Assembly: GCA_046153945.1 (NCBI GenBank)
Contig: JBJXFF010000096.1
Span: forward strand, 1-64,000
Length of the DNA stretch: 64,000 nucleotides
From: SXOA01 sp046153945
GTDB lineage: Bacteria; Planctomycetota; Planctomycetia; Pirellulales; Pirellulaceae
Direction: 5' to 3'
The notes under the pieces were generated by a model, which was not told where the DNA came from, made no database searches, and saw nothing but the letters and a program-made list of their open reading frames with translations. Position 1 is the first letter of the stretch; every line of letters begins with the position of its first letter. Both the position numbers and the translations under genes were made by a program. This document shows, one piece after another, positions 41,252 through 51,354 of the stretch.

Positions 41252-42307
41252 TTACCGCTGGAAGATCGGAAGGTAGTTATTGGGCATCTGCAAAATGACG
41301 CAGGACATGGCGGTGCCGTACTCCGAGCAAATCAAATCCTGCCACGAGCCGTCCGGCTGCTGCTGGCGGACGAGGACTTCTTGCACGGCGGGATACCATT
41401 TTTTCCAATGCTCGCCGCCGGCCTGCCACATCGCCTGCACCGCGTAGTAGTGGCCGTACATGGCGTGGGTGTCGCGGCTGAAGTCTTCGGCCCGGGGCAT
41501 GTTCTGCATCAGGTAATCGAGCCCTTTGCGGATTTCGTCCCCTTCGTAGATCCCCGCGCTGTACAGGGCGACAATGCCGGCCGCCGATCGCGGGAATCGG
41601 CTTGGCCCGCCGGAGAGCTGGTACATGAAGCCGCCATCGGAATTCTGGCTCCGCTTGACGTAATCGATGCAGCGGTCGATGGTCTCGTTGGGGACGTAGA
41701 TGCCGGCATTGCGAGCCGCTCGCAGGGCCATCACCTGGCAGATGGTGACGGAAACATCCGCCTCGAAGGGCTTGGGCTGATAGCGCCAGCCCCCTTCCAT
41801 GTTTTGCGTGGTGCAAATGAGCTTGACCGCGTTTTCAAGCTTCCGGCGGACCTCCGAGTCGGCGGACATGCCGTAGACTTCGGCAAGGAACAGCGTGGCA
41901 AAGCCGTGGTCGTACATCGGCCCGTGGCTGGTGTATTCGCGCAGCGACACGAAGCCGCTATCGTCCGCCGCCTTGAGAATGTAGCCGATACAGCGGCTGA
42001 TGTGCTGGCCATATTCCCCCCGGCCGGGAGTGTTGCCGCCGGCGAGAAACGCCATGCCGGAAAGTGACACCACGGCGGCATTCCGGCCAAAGCCAGTGCT
42101 CTTGAACGAGCCATCTTCCACCTGCCGCCCACCCAGCCAGGCGAGTCCGCGGTCAATCGATTGCTGCGTGGCGGGCTTGAGCAGTTCGGCCGCGATGCGA
42201 TCCTGTTCGCCGGAGCCTTGAGCCAGGAGCAGCCGAGGAGCGAGAAACGCAGAGCCGGTGACAAAACTACCTTGAGCAATAAACCGGCGACGACTGACTG
42301 CTTTCAT
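41252..42307 (-). CDS. Tat-exported terpene-cyclase-fold (prenyltransferase repeat) protein
   Basis: The protein has 351 residues. ATG 42307 gives a twin-arginine signal (SRRRFIAQGSFVTGSAF). The mature part is an alpha/alpha toroid of squalene-cyclase/prenyltransferase-beta repeats: QSIDRGLAWLGGRQVEDGSF, QNMEGGWRYQPKPFEAD, RSQNSDGGFMYQLSGG and QQQPDGSWQDLICSEYGT. No DxDD protonation motif of real squalene-hopene cyclases is seen, so an enzymatic terpene role is doubtful. Planctomycetes often encode such exported toroids next to MoxR/VWA clusters. It may bind peptides or glycans in the periplasm. Confidence 0.88.
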   Translation of the reverse strand: MKAVSRRRFIAQGSFVTGSAFLAPRLLLAQGSGEQDRIAAELLKPATQQSIDRGLAWLGGRQVEDGSFKSTGFGRNAAVVSLSGMAFLAGGNTPGRGEYGQHISRCIGYILKAADDSGFVSLREYTSHGPMYDHGFATLFLAEVYGMSADSEVRRKLENAVKLICTTQNMEGGWRYQPKPFEADVSVTICQVMALRAARNAGIYVPNETIDRCIDYVKRSQNSDGGFMYQLSGGPSRFPRSAAGIVALYSAGIYEGDEIRKGLDYLMQNMPRAEDFSRDTHAMYGHYYAVQAMWQAGGEHWKKWYPAVQEVLVRQQQPDGSWQDLICSEYGTAMSCVILQMPNNYLPIFQR

Positions 42308-42351
42308 ATCTGCCTCGCTCTGCGGTAACTGCCCCGAAGGTCTTCGCAATC

Positions 42352-43050
42352 CTACTTATCCGTCCGCTCCTCCGCCAGCCGCTTGTAGTACTCTTCGATC
42401 AGCTTCTCATACTTCGGCAGGAACTGCTCGCTGAGTTGGGCCTGCATCTGGTCCCGCATTTTTTCCGGGAGGTGCCCCCAGATGCGGCGGAGCATGTCCT
42501 TGACGTCGGCCGCCTCGGCATCTTCCCGCTCGCTCTTGCCAACCCGGTCGGTTGCTTCTTTGGCTGGGCCGGGGCGAACATCTCCGGTTCCGGCTCCCGC
42601 CTTGGCCGAGGATTTGCCGCCGTCCGGTTTCCCCTTGCCGCCGCCGCTACATTGCTTTTTGGTCTGCTCAATCAATTTGGAAAGGTCCGCCAAAATTTCC
42701 TTCTGCGTCGTTTGCGTTTCAGCCGAAGTATTTCGCCCGGCGATTTTTTCCTGCGAAACTCGCATTTTTTCGCCTATGCGGGCCAGCGGATTCTCCGGCG
42801 GAGCGCCAATGTCTTCGCCACCCTGCAAATCCTGCAGGAGTTTCTTCTCAGCCTCCTCCTTCGTCGCCGGTTTGGCCGGCTTGACGGTTTTGCTTTTGGC
42901 GGGGGCTTCGGCCTTGGGAAGGTCCTTGAGCAGGTCGTCCACCAACTCATCTTCGAGCTTGGGCTTGGCGGCCTGGCCCCATAGGCTGGCGGGCGCGACT
43001 AGCAACGCGGCAAATGTCAGGAAAGCAATGAATTGGAGATGGAGTTTCAT
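42352..43050 (-). CDS. Small secreted Lys/Ala-rich protein
   Basis: The protein has 232 residues from ATG 43050 (a TTG at 43059 is not needed). It has a signal peptide (LQFIAFLTFAALLVAPASLWG). The mature protein opens with a KLEDELVDDLLKDLPKAEAP segment, then a basic low-complexity linker and a helical C-terminal part (MLRRIWGHLPEKMRDQMQAQ, SEQFLPKYEKLIEEYYKRLA). The ending EEYYKRLAEE resembles small companion proteins of DUF4175-like gene clusters. Nine bases separate it from the DUF4175-like gene stop. It has the same LEDDLLRELEK-like acid motif as that protein's C-terminus, so the two may interact. Confidence 0.8.
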   Translation of the reverse strand: MKLHLQFIAFLTFAALLVAPASLWGQAAKPKLEDELVDDLLKDLPKAEAPAKSKTVKPAKPATKEEAEKKLLQDLQGGEDIGAPPENPLARIGEKMRVSQEKIAGRNTSAETQTTQKEILADLSKLIEQTKKQCSGGGKGKPDGGKSSAKAGAGTGDVRPGPAKEATDRVGKSEREDAEAADVKDMLRRIWGHLPEKMRDQMQAQLSEQFLPKYEKLIEEYYKRLAEERTDK

Positions 43051-43059
43051 AGGTTGCAA

Positions 43060-46000
43060 CTATTTCTCTTTCTCGAGTTCGCGGAGCAGGTCGTCTTCCA
43101 GCGAATTCTTCTTGGCGGGATCGGGTTTCCCTCCATCCTGCTTATTATCAGTATCCCCCGGTCTTTTGTCGCCTGGAATTGGCACATTTCCCAGATCGTC
43201 CTCCGGCCGCTCCGCGGCGGCCCGGATCATTTCCAGCACTCGGTCGGCCAATTGGCCCTGTTCCTGGGCAATTGCCTCAATCTCACCGTTCTGCTCGTCG
43301 CTCAATTGGCCCGTTTTGCGGCGGATTTCTTCCAGTTCCGTGGTCCGCGAGTTAATCGTTTCCTGCATCAGCTTTAGCAGCTTTAACTCCGCCAGATTTT
43401 GCAGCGTCGGCTGGTTGCCTGGGTTCTGCTCGCCGCCACCCTCGGGCGGATCCTGCGGCTCCATGGGGGTATTGCTCTCTTCCGGCTTCAGCGCCGCGAG
43501 CAGTTGCTCCAGCCGGGCGAGGGCCGCGCTGGCGGATTTGACAACGATGGCGTTTGTCACACCCTTATCCAAGGCAGCGGCGGTAAGCAGCATTTCCCGC
43601 TGCGCGGCGTCGAGCGTCAGTTGGAATGCCTTGGCGGAAGCGAGGGTCTGGCCGACTTGCGCCGTTTCGTCCGCCAAGGACCGCTGCTCTCCCGCCGTCT
43701 GCCGCAGGCTGGCCTGCTGGGGCTTCGTCAGTTGGCCGGACTTCTTGTCGCGAAGCCCTTCCAGCCGCCCGATTTCCGTCAGCACCCCCTTCTGCCGCAC
43801 GACCAGACCCTGAATGAACTGCTCCATCCGGGCCAATTCTTCTCGCTGCAAGTCCTGCTGAGCCTGTTTGATCTGCTGCTGAATTTCCTGCTTCGCTTCG
43901 TCGAGCAGATCTTTCGCTTTCTGCGATTGGGCCTGGGCCTCGTCCCCGTTTCCTTCTTCCGCCGCAGCGCCGGCCTGACCGAGGGAACTCCCCGCCTGCT
44001 TTCCTGCTTCGGCGGCTCGCTTCGCCCGCAATCTTTCCAGCTTGCGGGAAAGTTCCGCCACTTCTTCGGCGAGCTTTTTGAGTTCGGGGGTCAGCCGTTC
44101 CAGCTTGCGTTTCTTCTCCTCGACAGATTTTTCCTTGGCGGCAGCGCCAAGTTCATCGTGAAGTTCCTGATGGCGCTTCGCCATGGCATCCAGTTCGCCG
44201 GCTGCTTCGCCGAGCGACTTCACTCCCCGGGCCAGCTCCCGATCTCTGCGGCTGGCCAGCAAATCCGTGAGCTCTTTGAGGTTTTCCAGAATCTGAGTCT
44301 GCGTTTGCGTCGCCTGACCGAGCTTTTGTTCTCCAAGTTCTCCCGCCACGCTGCGCATCTGTCCGCCGATGGCAAACCGCCGCCCCGCATCGAGGGCATC
44401 CGCCAGGGTCGCCGCAACCAGCGGATCGCTGGCCCGCAAGCGCGTCAGCAGTTCTTCCATCCGCGTTTGCAATTTGTCGAACCGGCGAGCCAGTTCCAGT
44501 TGCCGCTGCGATAGCTGCCGAGCCGCGGCCCGCTGATCGGCAGCTTCGGGATTAGCCGCCGCTGCCGCTTTGAGTTGCAAGGTTTCCGTGTCGCGGGTCA
44601 GCTTCTCCTCATCGCTGCGGATCTGGCTCACTTCGCGGGCAAGACGGCTGAAGTTGTCCCACTGGGAGAGTTCACCCAAAAGCGATTCGAGCTTCGCCAC
44701 CACGTCCTCCTGCTCTTTGCCGGCGGCACTGAGCGAACGAGAAGTATCGGCAGCATTGTCTTCGCATTTTGTTTGATTTCCACCACTCTCTACCACGGCC
44801 CGGGCGGATTTCACCGCCGCCGTGAGTTCTTGCGAGATAACCGGCAACGGCTGGCGATTGATTTCGCGGACCTTGGCCAGCAAATCAGTCATCCGCCGAG
44901 CCGCGGCCTGGTCCGTCAGTCGATTACTATCAAGTTCCGCCAGCAACGCGACCACCTGGGCCTCGACGCCGTCCTGCGGATCGCTCATCTGCCGCTGCAC
45001 GTTCCGCTGGTTCAACTCCGCCGCTTCCAACTGCGTCAACTCCTGGGGAGAGAGCTTGCCTGTTTCCTTAAGCTGAATCTCCAAAGCCGCGGTCTGCGCC
45101 CGCGCTTCGCGCTGCATTTTCAGGACCTCGGCAAGTTGCTCCAGGATGGCGGTCTGCTTTTGCGTGACCCGGTTTTCCAGCTCTTCATCGGAAATAATTG
45201 TGATTCGCCGCACGGAAGTGGTTGCTTCCTGCGGCTTGTAGTCCGACGCAACAATGCGGACAGCGAGGACGCTTCCTACGCTGAGCCCCGGTATGTGCGC
45301 GAGGTCGAATGGCTTCTCAATGAGCCGCGATTCTCCGCCACGATCTTCCCCTTTGGCGGGTGGTTTGGCCTTAAGCGGTCCCGCGTAGAGCGAAACAATC
45401 AGTTCTCCCTGATCGGTAGCATCCGGCCGCAAGTACTTGAGCTGAATCTGCCGGATGGCGAGGTCGTCCTTAACCAGGCATTTTACGGGCACGAGCGCCC
45501 GCGGCGTGACGAAGGCGTGATCCGCGGGCGTGTCCCAAGCAATGCCTGGCGGCAGATCGGGGGCGACCTGAACCTCCAGGCGAAAATCCTTGCCGCTGGG
45601 GAGATCCTCCTCGCCGACGATTTCAAACCAATAGATGCCAGACTTTCCCGCCAGCCAGGGAGCCGTCCCCTTGGCCGGAGCGGAAAAAGTAAGACCGTCT
45701 TCGGAAATCTGCACCGCCGGCAGTTTTTCGCCAGCCGTTTCGCTGCGGAGCGAGGCTGACTTGATCGGCTTGTCCGTCTTGCCGTGGACGATGAGCGAGG
45801 ACCCGGCGAGAACACGCACCAGCTTCCCACCCGTTTCCGGCCGTTTCCCGGTGTAGGCGGGCGGCAGGACCTGGGCGGTTAGCTCGGTCACTTTGGGAGG
45901 AGTCACAACCAGCAGCGGCTGCCAGGCCATGGATTGGTCATCGCCGCCGACCGCCCGATACTCGAAAGACTGCGTCACGTTGTCCAGCCGAAACGTCATC

Positions 46001-46749
46001 CGGTCGCCGAGGAGCTTCATGTCCTTATTCTCGGTCCGCGTACGGCCATCCACTTCGCGGCGAATCTGAATCTGGACTTCTTCCGGCAAAGAACCATTCT
46101 GATCCAGCACGGAAACTTCAAAATTGTCCCCAGCGGCCAACTTCTGCACCCCGTTTTCAAATGCGAGCGCGTGCCGGGCGGGCCATTCCAGATCTTGCCA
46201 GGGAAGGACCAGCCGGGCCAAAGCAATGCGACTGGCGCTGGAAAAGATGATCGTGGTGGCCAGGAGCACGAAGGATATGGCAATCAGAATCTGTCCCACC
46301 CGCCGCGGCTGGCGGGCCTCCACCGCTTGCTGAAAATCCATTTCCGTGGTGAGGGACTCCGCCTCGGCAACCACGATCCGCCGCAAATCCACGGAGCCCG
46401 CCAATTTGTCCTTTTCTCCTTGGGACAGAAATGCAATCGCACTCGACAGCCGTTCGCCAAGCTGCGGAAACCGCTGCTCAATCCGTTGTGCCACTTGCAC
46501 GAGAGTGAGCGAACTTCCACGACTCTGCAACACCAGTCGGTTAAACAGCCAGCCGAGCAGAACCAGAACCGCCAGCGAAACGATGATCCGAATCCCGGGG
46601 TCGTGTGCCCGCAGAAAATAATCCATCACGCAGGCGGCGAAAACGACAAGCAGCAGAGCAATCGCGAAACGACTCCACGCATACACCCACGCCAGCCGGC
46701 TCACCCGCTGGGCGACTTGCTGCACGCGCTCTTCGAGAGGATGGGGCAT
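43060..46749 (-). CDS. DUF4175-like membrane protein with long coiled-coil region
   Basis: The protein has 1229 residues. Three transmembrane helices lie near residues 20-45, 52-72 and 150-172 (VGQILIAISFVLLATTIIF). A periplasmic region (175-520) has beta-rich domains (VTPPKVTELTAQVLPPAYTG, the DUF4175 signature). Residues 520-1080 are long coiled coil (EELENRVTQKQTAILEQLAE and many similar segments rich in Glu/Gln/Leu/Arg). The C-terminal tail is acidic and Pro-rich. It occurs downstream of MoxR, DUF58 and two VWA proteins, the standard arrangement in planctomycetes and other bacteria. It is probably a structural part of the VWA/MoxR envelope complex. Confidence 0.88.
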   Translation of the reverse strand: MPHPLEERVQQVAQRVSRLAWVYAWSRFAIALLLVVFAACVMDYFLRAHDPGIRIIVSLAVLVLLGWLFNRLVLQSRGSSLTLVQVAQRIEQRFPQLGERLSSAIAFLSQGEKDKLAGSVDLRRIVVAEAESLTTEMDFQQAVEARQPRRVGQILIAISFVLLATTIIFSSASRIALARLVLPWQDLEWPARHALAFENGVQKLAAGDNFEVSVLDQNGSLPEEVQIQIRREVDGRTRTENKDMKLLGDRMTFRLDNVTQSFEYRAVGGDDQSMAWQPLLVVTPPKVTELTAQVLPPAYTGKRPETGGKLVRVLAGSSLIVHGKTDKPIKSASLRSETAGEKLPAVQISEDGLTFSAPAKGTAPWLAGKSGIYWFEIVGEEDLPSGKDFRLEVQVAPDLPPGIAWDTPADHAFVTPRALVPVKCLVKDDLAIRQIQLKYLRPDATDQGELIVSLYAGPLKAKPPAKGEDRGGESRLIEKPFDLAHIPGLSVGSVLAVRIVASDYKPQEATTSVRRITIISDEELENRVTQKQTAILEQLAEVLKMQREARAQTAALEIQLKETGKLSPQELTQLEAAELNQRNVQRQMSDPQDGVEAQVVALLAELDSNRLTDQAAARRMTDLLAKVREINRQPLPVISQELTAAVKSARAVVESGGNQTKCEDNAADTSRSLSAAGKEQEDVVAKLESLLGELSQWDNFSRLAREVSQIRSDEEKLTRDTETLQLKAAAAANPEAADQRAAARQLSQRQLELARRFDKLQTRMEELLTRLRASDPLVAATLADALDAGRRFAIGGQMRSVAGELGEQKLGQATQTQTQILENLKELTDLLASRRDRELARGVKSLGEAAGELDAMAKRHQELHDELGAAAKEKSVEEKKRKLERLTPELKKLAEEVAELSRKLERLRAKRAAEAGKQAGSSLGQAGAAAEEGNGDEAQAQSQKAKDLLDEAKQEIQQQIKQAQQDLQREELARMEQFIQGLVVRQKGVLTEIGRLEGLRDKKSGQLTKPQQASLRQTAGEQRSLADETAQVGQTLASAKAFQLTLDAAQREMLLTAAALDKGVTNAIVVKSASAALARLEQLLAALKPEESNTPMEPQDPPEGGGEQNPGNQPTLQNLAELKLLKLMQETINSRTTELEEIRRKTGQLSDEQNGEIEAIAQEQGQLADRVLEMIRAAAERPEDDLGNVPIPGDKRPGDTDNKQDGGKPDPAKKNSLEDDLLRELEKEK

Positions 46750-46780
46750 AGGTTACTCTGGGAGGCCACTTCCAACTGGA

Positions 46781-49189
46781 TTATAGCAGTCCGCACCGTT
46801 TTCTCAGCGTCCATTCTCCCCCCAGCAGCACCACAAACAGGCCAGCCAGCAGCGGCGCATTCCACAGCGGCCGCGGAGGCATGGAGGCAATTCGCACCTG
46901 CCGCCCCTTGGGGAGGTCGGCGGAGAGTTTGTCGGCGTCGGCGAATGTATAGAATTTGCCGCCGGAGGTCTTGGCCGCCAGTCGCATGTCGGCGGAGTCC
47001 ATCTGCGTGCGGGCCAGTTCACCGGGAGGAGCGACGATGCTGAAGCTGGTGGCCGGCGGTTGGCCTTCGAGAGTGGGAGAGGCAATCCAGCAGCGGTATT
47101 TGCCGTCCGCCAGGTTGCCGAGCGTCACCTCAAACAGTCCGCGGCTGGCGGCGTCGCGACGCATGCGGACATTTTTTCGTTGGCTTCCTTCATGTTCCAG
47201 AATGATGCTTACGCCGTCGTCCTGCGCGGGAGCGAGCCGGTCGTCGAAGAAGCGGGCACGGAGCCGCACCACGTCGCCGCGGCGGTATTCGTCCCGGTCG
47301 GCCGCAAGTTCCGCCGCCCGGCTTTTGCCGAGCAGGCGGGCGCGGGCCAGATAGCGGATCGTCTGGACCCAGTAGCGTGAAAAATAGATGTCGCCAGCCC
47401 GAAAACGCCAGCGGTGCGTTTCGTCGGTGGCGTGGAACACCACCTTTCCAGAGCCGACAAATTGCAACGTAATCAGCGGCAGCGGCTGACCGCCGTTTCC
47501 CTTCTTCGTCGGATGCTCCGCCAGGACGCGCACACCGGGGCGGAGATCGGGGGCGGTCACATGCCACCGGAGCGGCGGCAACTGCTCATTCCAAAGCCGC
47601 GTGTTGCCGCCGGGGGCGTCGGCGATTTGCATCTGCGGGCTCGATAGCCCGAGAGCTGTCAGCCGTGGGCGAAAACTCTCGGTGATGACCGCATCGACAT
47701 CGGGAACTTGGACGGTATCGAGATCAAGCGGGAAAAGCGGGGCGAGGGCCGTGTCTCGGAATGAAAGCGGCGTGTACTTGGGGCCCGATATAAAAATCAG
47801 CCCGCCACCGCGGGTCGTCACGAATTCATAGATGTTGCTCATCACCGACGGGCTGAGGAAAGCCGGATTCACGTCTCCAAAAATGAGGACGTCGTACTTG
47901 AACAGCTCTTCGCGGCTGACGGGAAAGACTTTTTCTGCCGATTTGTCGGTATCGACATAGGCGGGGTCCGCTTCCTGCAGGACGGTGCGAAAGCCCCGGT
48001 CTTTGCTGTCTTTGGGTTCGTTGCGGTTGAGTTCCCGCTCGAGCATGCTCTTGAGAAAGCGGAATTCATAGCTGGGGCCGGACTGAACCAGCAGGACCCG
48101 GATTGTTTCCTCGGTCACGCGCACCGTCCGTGTAAGTCGATTGTCTTGCTTGCTGGTTTCCCCTTCCTTCACGTCGGTCTCGATGGTGTATTCAAACTCC
48201 CCCTTCTTGTCGGGCCGATGCGAGAGCCGCATCGATTGGCTGTTTCCTCCCTTGGGAATCTGCACGGTCTGCTGCGTGAGCGTTGCGGAATCTCCCTTGC
48301 GCTTCAGCCGAATGGTGACGGGGCCGTCGTATCCTTCGGCGGTCAGTTTGAAGTCGAAATTGACGAGGTCATTCACGAAGGCGACGTCATCCACCAGCAG
48401 ATCACTCACCCGCAGATTGCGGGCCGGCTGGTCGCTGCCGAGGCCGACAAAGAACAGCGCAACTCCCTTGCGGCGAGCGTAATCGGAAATTTCCGAAAGC
48501 GGCTTCCCTTCCGACGTAATGCCATCCGTCAGCATAATAACGGCTGCCGTTGGTCGGCCGCGCTGAGCCTCCAGTACGTCTCGCAGGGACTTGCCAAGAC
48601 GGCTGGCGGGTTCTTTGGCTTCGAGCGAAGTCAGCGTCGCGGCGATGGAATCCTTGTCGTCGGTCTGTGCCCGGGCCGAACCGCCAGCCAGATAGAACTT
48701 GAGGTGGTATTTTTGCGAGAGGTCCGCCAGCAAGGTCCCTTTCTTTTCCAAGAGCAGCGTCTTGGCCAGATTGAACCGCGTGGCCTCCTTCAGCTTCACT
48801 GCCGCGAGCCGCCGCTGAAATTCCTTTTGCAGACGGGGATCGGACTGCGCGTCCGTGAGCCCCATGCTCTGAGAATCGTCCAGAATCACCACCACGTCGG
48901 GCAGATCGGTGCGATGCCGCTGGATTGTCCAGCCCAGCAGCATCACCGCCAGGACGCCAGCAAGGGCGAGCCGAATTGCGGCGAGTCCGGTTTTGGCGAG
49001 CCTTCCCGCGCTGCTCCGCTCCCGGACGTAAACGAAGATCACGATTGCGGCGAATGCCAGGATCAGTGCCAGGAGGACCCACGGCGGCCAGGGCCAAGTC
49101 TGATGAATGCTGGTCTCAACGCCGGCTGCTTCATCCGTCAGGTCTTCGCCGATGAAAATTTTCTGCAATTCGCTCCAGAAGTTGTTCAT
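46781..49189 (-). CDS. Membrane protein with von Willebrand factor A domain
   Basis: The protein has 802 residues. Two N-terminal transmembrane helices (residues 33-55 and 66-88) precede a VWA domain with MIDAS-type DDSQS in VVVILDDSQSMGLTD. After the VWA domain is a beta-sandwich (NDLVNFDFKLTAEGYDG) and a class-I glutamine-amidotransferase-like fold (YDVLIFGDVNPAFLSP, ISGPKYTPLSF) that lacks the catalytic Cys, as in BatA-type relatives. A C-terminal helix ends the protein (PLLAGLFVVLLGGEWTLRKR). It overlaps the stop of the BatA-like gene by ATGA. Part of the MoxR-VWA system. Confidence 0.88.
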   Translation of the reverse strand: MNNFWSELQKIFIGEDLTDEAAGVETSIHQTWPWPPWVLLALILAFAAIVIFVYVRERSSAGRLAKTGLAAIRLALAGVLAVMLLGWTIQRHRTDLPDVVVILDDSQSMGLTDAQSDPRLQKEFQRRLAAVKLKEATRFNLAKTLLLEKKGTLLADLSQKYHLKFYLAGGSARAQTDDKDSIAATLTSLEAKEPASRLGKSLRDVLEAQRGRPTAAVIMLTDGITSEGKPLSEISDYARRKGVALFFVGLGSDQPARNLRVSDLLVDDVAFVNDLVNFDFKLTAEGYDGPVTIRLKRKGDSATLTQQTVQIPKGGNSQSMRLSHRPDKKGEFEYTIETDVKEGETSKQDNRLTRTVRVTEETIRVLLVQSGPSYEFRFLKSMLERELNRNEPKDSKDRGFRTVLQEADPAYVDTDKSAEKVFPVSREELFKYDVLIFGDVNPAFLSPSVMSNIYEFVTTRGGGLIFISGPKYTPLSFRDTALAPLFPLDLDTVQVPDVDAVITESFRPRLTALGLSSPQMQIADAPGGNTRLWNEQLPPLRWHVTAPDLRPGVRVLAEHPTKKGNGGQPLPLITLQFVGSGKVVFHATDETHRWRFRAGDIYFSRYWVQTIRYLARARLLGKSRAAELAADRDEYRRGDVVRLRARFFDDRLAPAQDDGVSIILEHEGSQRKNVRMRRDAASRGLFEVTLGNLADGKYRCWIASPTLEGQPPATSFSIVAPPGELARTQMDSADMRLAAKTSGGKFYTFADADKLSADLPKGRQVRIASMPPRPLWNAPLLAGLFVVLLGGEWTLRKRCGLL

Positions 49190-51354
49190 GCCGTCCCCCG
49201 TCCCATCCGCCAGGCCAGGACGGATTCGCAGGCAAGGAGAATCAACACGCCCAGCAACAATTCGCGGAAGAAGGACGCGGTCGATCCCGGCAAGATTGCT
49301 GGGGACCCGCTGTCTCCCTGAACGTCCAAGTTGAATTGACTCGGCAGCAGATCAGCCGGCAGCCGTTCGAGATCGCTTTCCCGCGTGTTGACGTTGAGGG
49401 CGAATTTCTGTGACGCCTTGGCGGGAGTGCCAAGCCGCGCTTCATACGCGCCGCTCATCGAGCCACCGGAATAGCTCCAGAGGGACTCATCTCCCTTCGC
49501 CACAAACGAGAGCCGCTCGTTCCGGCCATCCGGCAGCAGCATCGAGAGTGGCGTCTGGGGCGGAGTTGCGGGGAATGATCCGACCAGATCGTCTCCGACC
49601 TGCAGATTCCTCCCTTCATCGCGACGGTTGATGGCGTATTGCAACATCTCTTGCACCAGCGGCATGAAGCTGGGCCAGGAAGAGATGGCCGTCCAAGGGG
49701 TTCGCGAAGTTGCATCCAGTGACTCCGGCGAAGCCGCCGTGGCAAAAATGATGCTTCGTCCCTTTTGCAATTTCTCTTCAACAATCGCCGCTTCGCCGCC
49801 GAGAAACGCCAAAGCGGTCTTGGCCTCGGGGAAGGGCTTGAGCTGGATGTATTTCCAAATCGGCGTCGTGGTCAGGCCGGCATTCTTAAAACCTTCAAAC
49901 GGCGCGACAATCGGATGCCGGAAGTTGAGTGGATCGAGCTGATAAACGGCCTCCTTCGACACAACGCCCAGTTTCGCCGGCAGAACCCGTTTGGCTGCAT
50001 CGTCACTCGCCAGTTCCTGGTTGTAGTTCTCGCTCTGCACCTGGTCTCCGAGAAAGAACACCAGTCCGCCGCCGGAATGCAAATACTTGCCCAGAATCTG
50101 GGCTTCATCACGGCTGAAGCGGCCGACGTTGCAGAGAAAGATGCCGTCGTACTGCTTCAAGTCGGACTCTAAGAGCGTGCTTTCCGGAGCCTGCTCCACG
50201 CGGATTCGCGGCTTGTTATCCTTCCGAGGTTCCAAGGCAAGAGCGACATACCGCGACTCGCCCGGCTTGCCGTGAATGCAGAGGACCCGAATCGCCTCCC
50301 GGACCGGAACGCTGAGCCAGCGGTGGTTATCGAGCGGCAGGGCATCTCCCGCGAGACGACATTCCACGGCATGTTCCCCAGCCGTTTCAAACTTGTACGA
50401 AAATGTCGCTCCGGCTCTGCCTCCGGCAGTTAAATCCACGGGCTGCTCGGCAACCCGCACGCCATCCACGAAGAACTCCACGGACTGCCGGGGGTGGTCC
50501 TGGCTGCTGAAACTTTGAATTTCGGCGCGGAAGGTGGTTTCGCTCGTCAATGTGGAAATCGGCTGGTCCGCTTCGAGACGTGTGACGGCAAGATTCTCTT
50601 CTCCTGGTTCGCCAAGGTCCACGAGGGACAGCCTCGCCATTTCGGCAATTCTTCCCAGCCGCTCACGGCAGTCGGCGGAGGCAGCATCACCCCAGGTGGT
50701 CTTGCCGAGGTCCGTGAAAAAAATCACCTGCCGCTGCGACAATCGCGGCTCACTTTCCTGAGCCTGGCGAAGGATGGTTTCCACGTCGGCCAGCGACGCG
50801 GCCAGATTTGCTCCGCCATGCGGCAATTGCAAAGCAGCCAATTCCTCTTGCACGTCCTGCGGAGCAAATGCGGGCTCCCCGATAATAGTCCGAGGCGGTT
50901 CCCCCATGAGCAAAAGCGTATATCCGTCCCCTTGGCGACCTTGTGAAATCATTTGCCCCGCCATCTCCTTGGCAGACTCGAACAGGGATTTCTCTCCCTT
51001 GCGATAGTCCATCGAATACGAGCCGTCGAGCACGAGCAGGATGTGCGACTGGCCGCCGCTGCTTCCTCCGGTCCAAGAAGAGATGAGGGAAAAGGCAGGG
51101 TCGGCCAAGGCCAAGGCAAACAAGATGACGATCAACGTGCGGATGGCAAGCAGCAACCACTGTTCGAGCTGAATGCGGCGGGCATTGCGCCGCATCGCCG
51201 CCAGCACGAACTCCATCGCCGCCCACGGCACCTGCTGATAGCGGCGTCGGCTCCAGAGGTGAATCAGAATCGGCAGCGCAGCGGCGAGCCCCCACAAGAG
51301 CATTGAGCTGCTCCCGAGTTGCCACATCGCCAGTAGCTGTCCCTCTAACTGCAT
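49186..51354 (-). CDS. BatA/VWA domain membrane protein
   Basis: The protein has 722 residues from ATG 51354, overlapping the DUF58 stop by one base (TAATG). A Met at residue 10 is an alternative start. The BatA N-terminal module is clear: a first helix, WSRRRYQQVPWAAMEFVLAA, and a second helix (LLAIRTLIVILFALALADPA). The VWA domain has DGSYS in LVLDGSYSMDYRKGE. Further beta domains and a degenerate amidotransferase-like domain (YDGIFLCNVGRFSRDEA) follow, then a C-terminal helix (FFRELLLGVLILLACESVLA). It probably docks with the MoxR ATPase and DUF58 protein at the membrane. Confidence 0.9.
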   Translation of the reverse strand: MQLEGQLLAMWQLGSSSMLLWGLAAALPILIHLWSRRRYQQVPWAAMEFVLAAMRRNARRIQLEQWLLLAIRTLIVILFALALADPAFSLISSWTGGSSGGQSHILLVLDGSYSMDYRKGEKSLFESAKEMAGQMISQGRQGDGYTLLLMGEPPRTIIGEPAFAPQDVQEELAALQLPHGGANLAASLADVETILRQAQESEPRLSQRQVIFFTDLGKTTWGDAASADCRERLGRIAEMARLSLVDLGEPGEENLAVTRLEADQPISTLTSETTFRAEIQSFSSQDHPRQSVEFFVDGVRVAEQPVDLTAGGRAGATFSYKFETAGEHAVECRLAGDALPLDNHRWLSVPVREAIRVLCIHGKPGESRYVALALEPRKDNKPRIRVEQAPESTLLESDLKQYDGIFLCNVGRFSRDEAQILGKYLHSGGGLVFFLGDQVQSENYNQELASDDAAKRVLPAKLGVVSKEAVYQLDPLNFRHPIVAPFEGFKNAGLTTTPIWKYIQLKPFPEAKTALAFLGGEAAIVEEKLQKGRSIIFATAASPESLDATSRTPWTAISSWPSFMPLVQEMLQYAINRRDEGRNLQVGDDLVGSFPATPPQTPLSMLLPDGRNERLSFVAKGDESLWSYSGGSMSGAYEARLGTPAKASQKFALNVNTRESDLERLPADLLPSQFNLDVQGDSGSPAILPGSTASFFRELLLGVLILLACESVLAWRMGRGTA

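Noticed and set aside
41252..42307. Squalene-hopene cyclase of hopanoid synthesis
   Set aside because: The DxDD motif is not visible, the protein is about half the usual length, and it carries a Tat signal; it has only the toroid fold.
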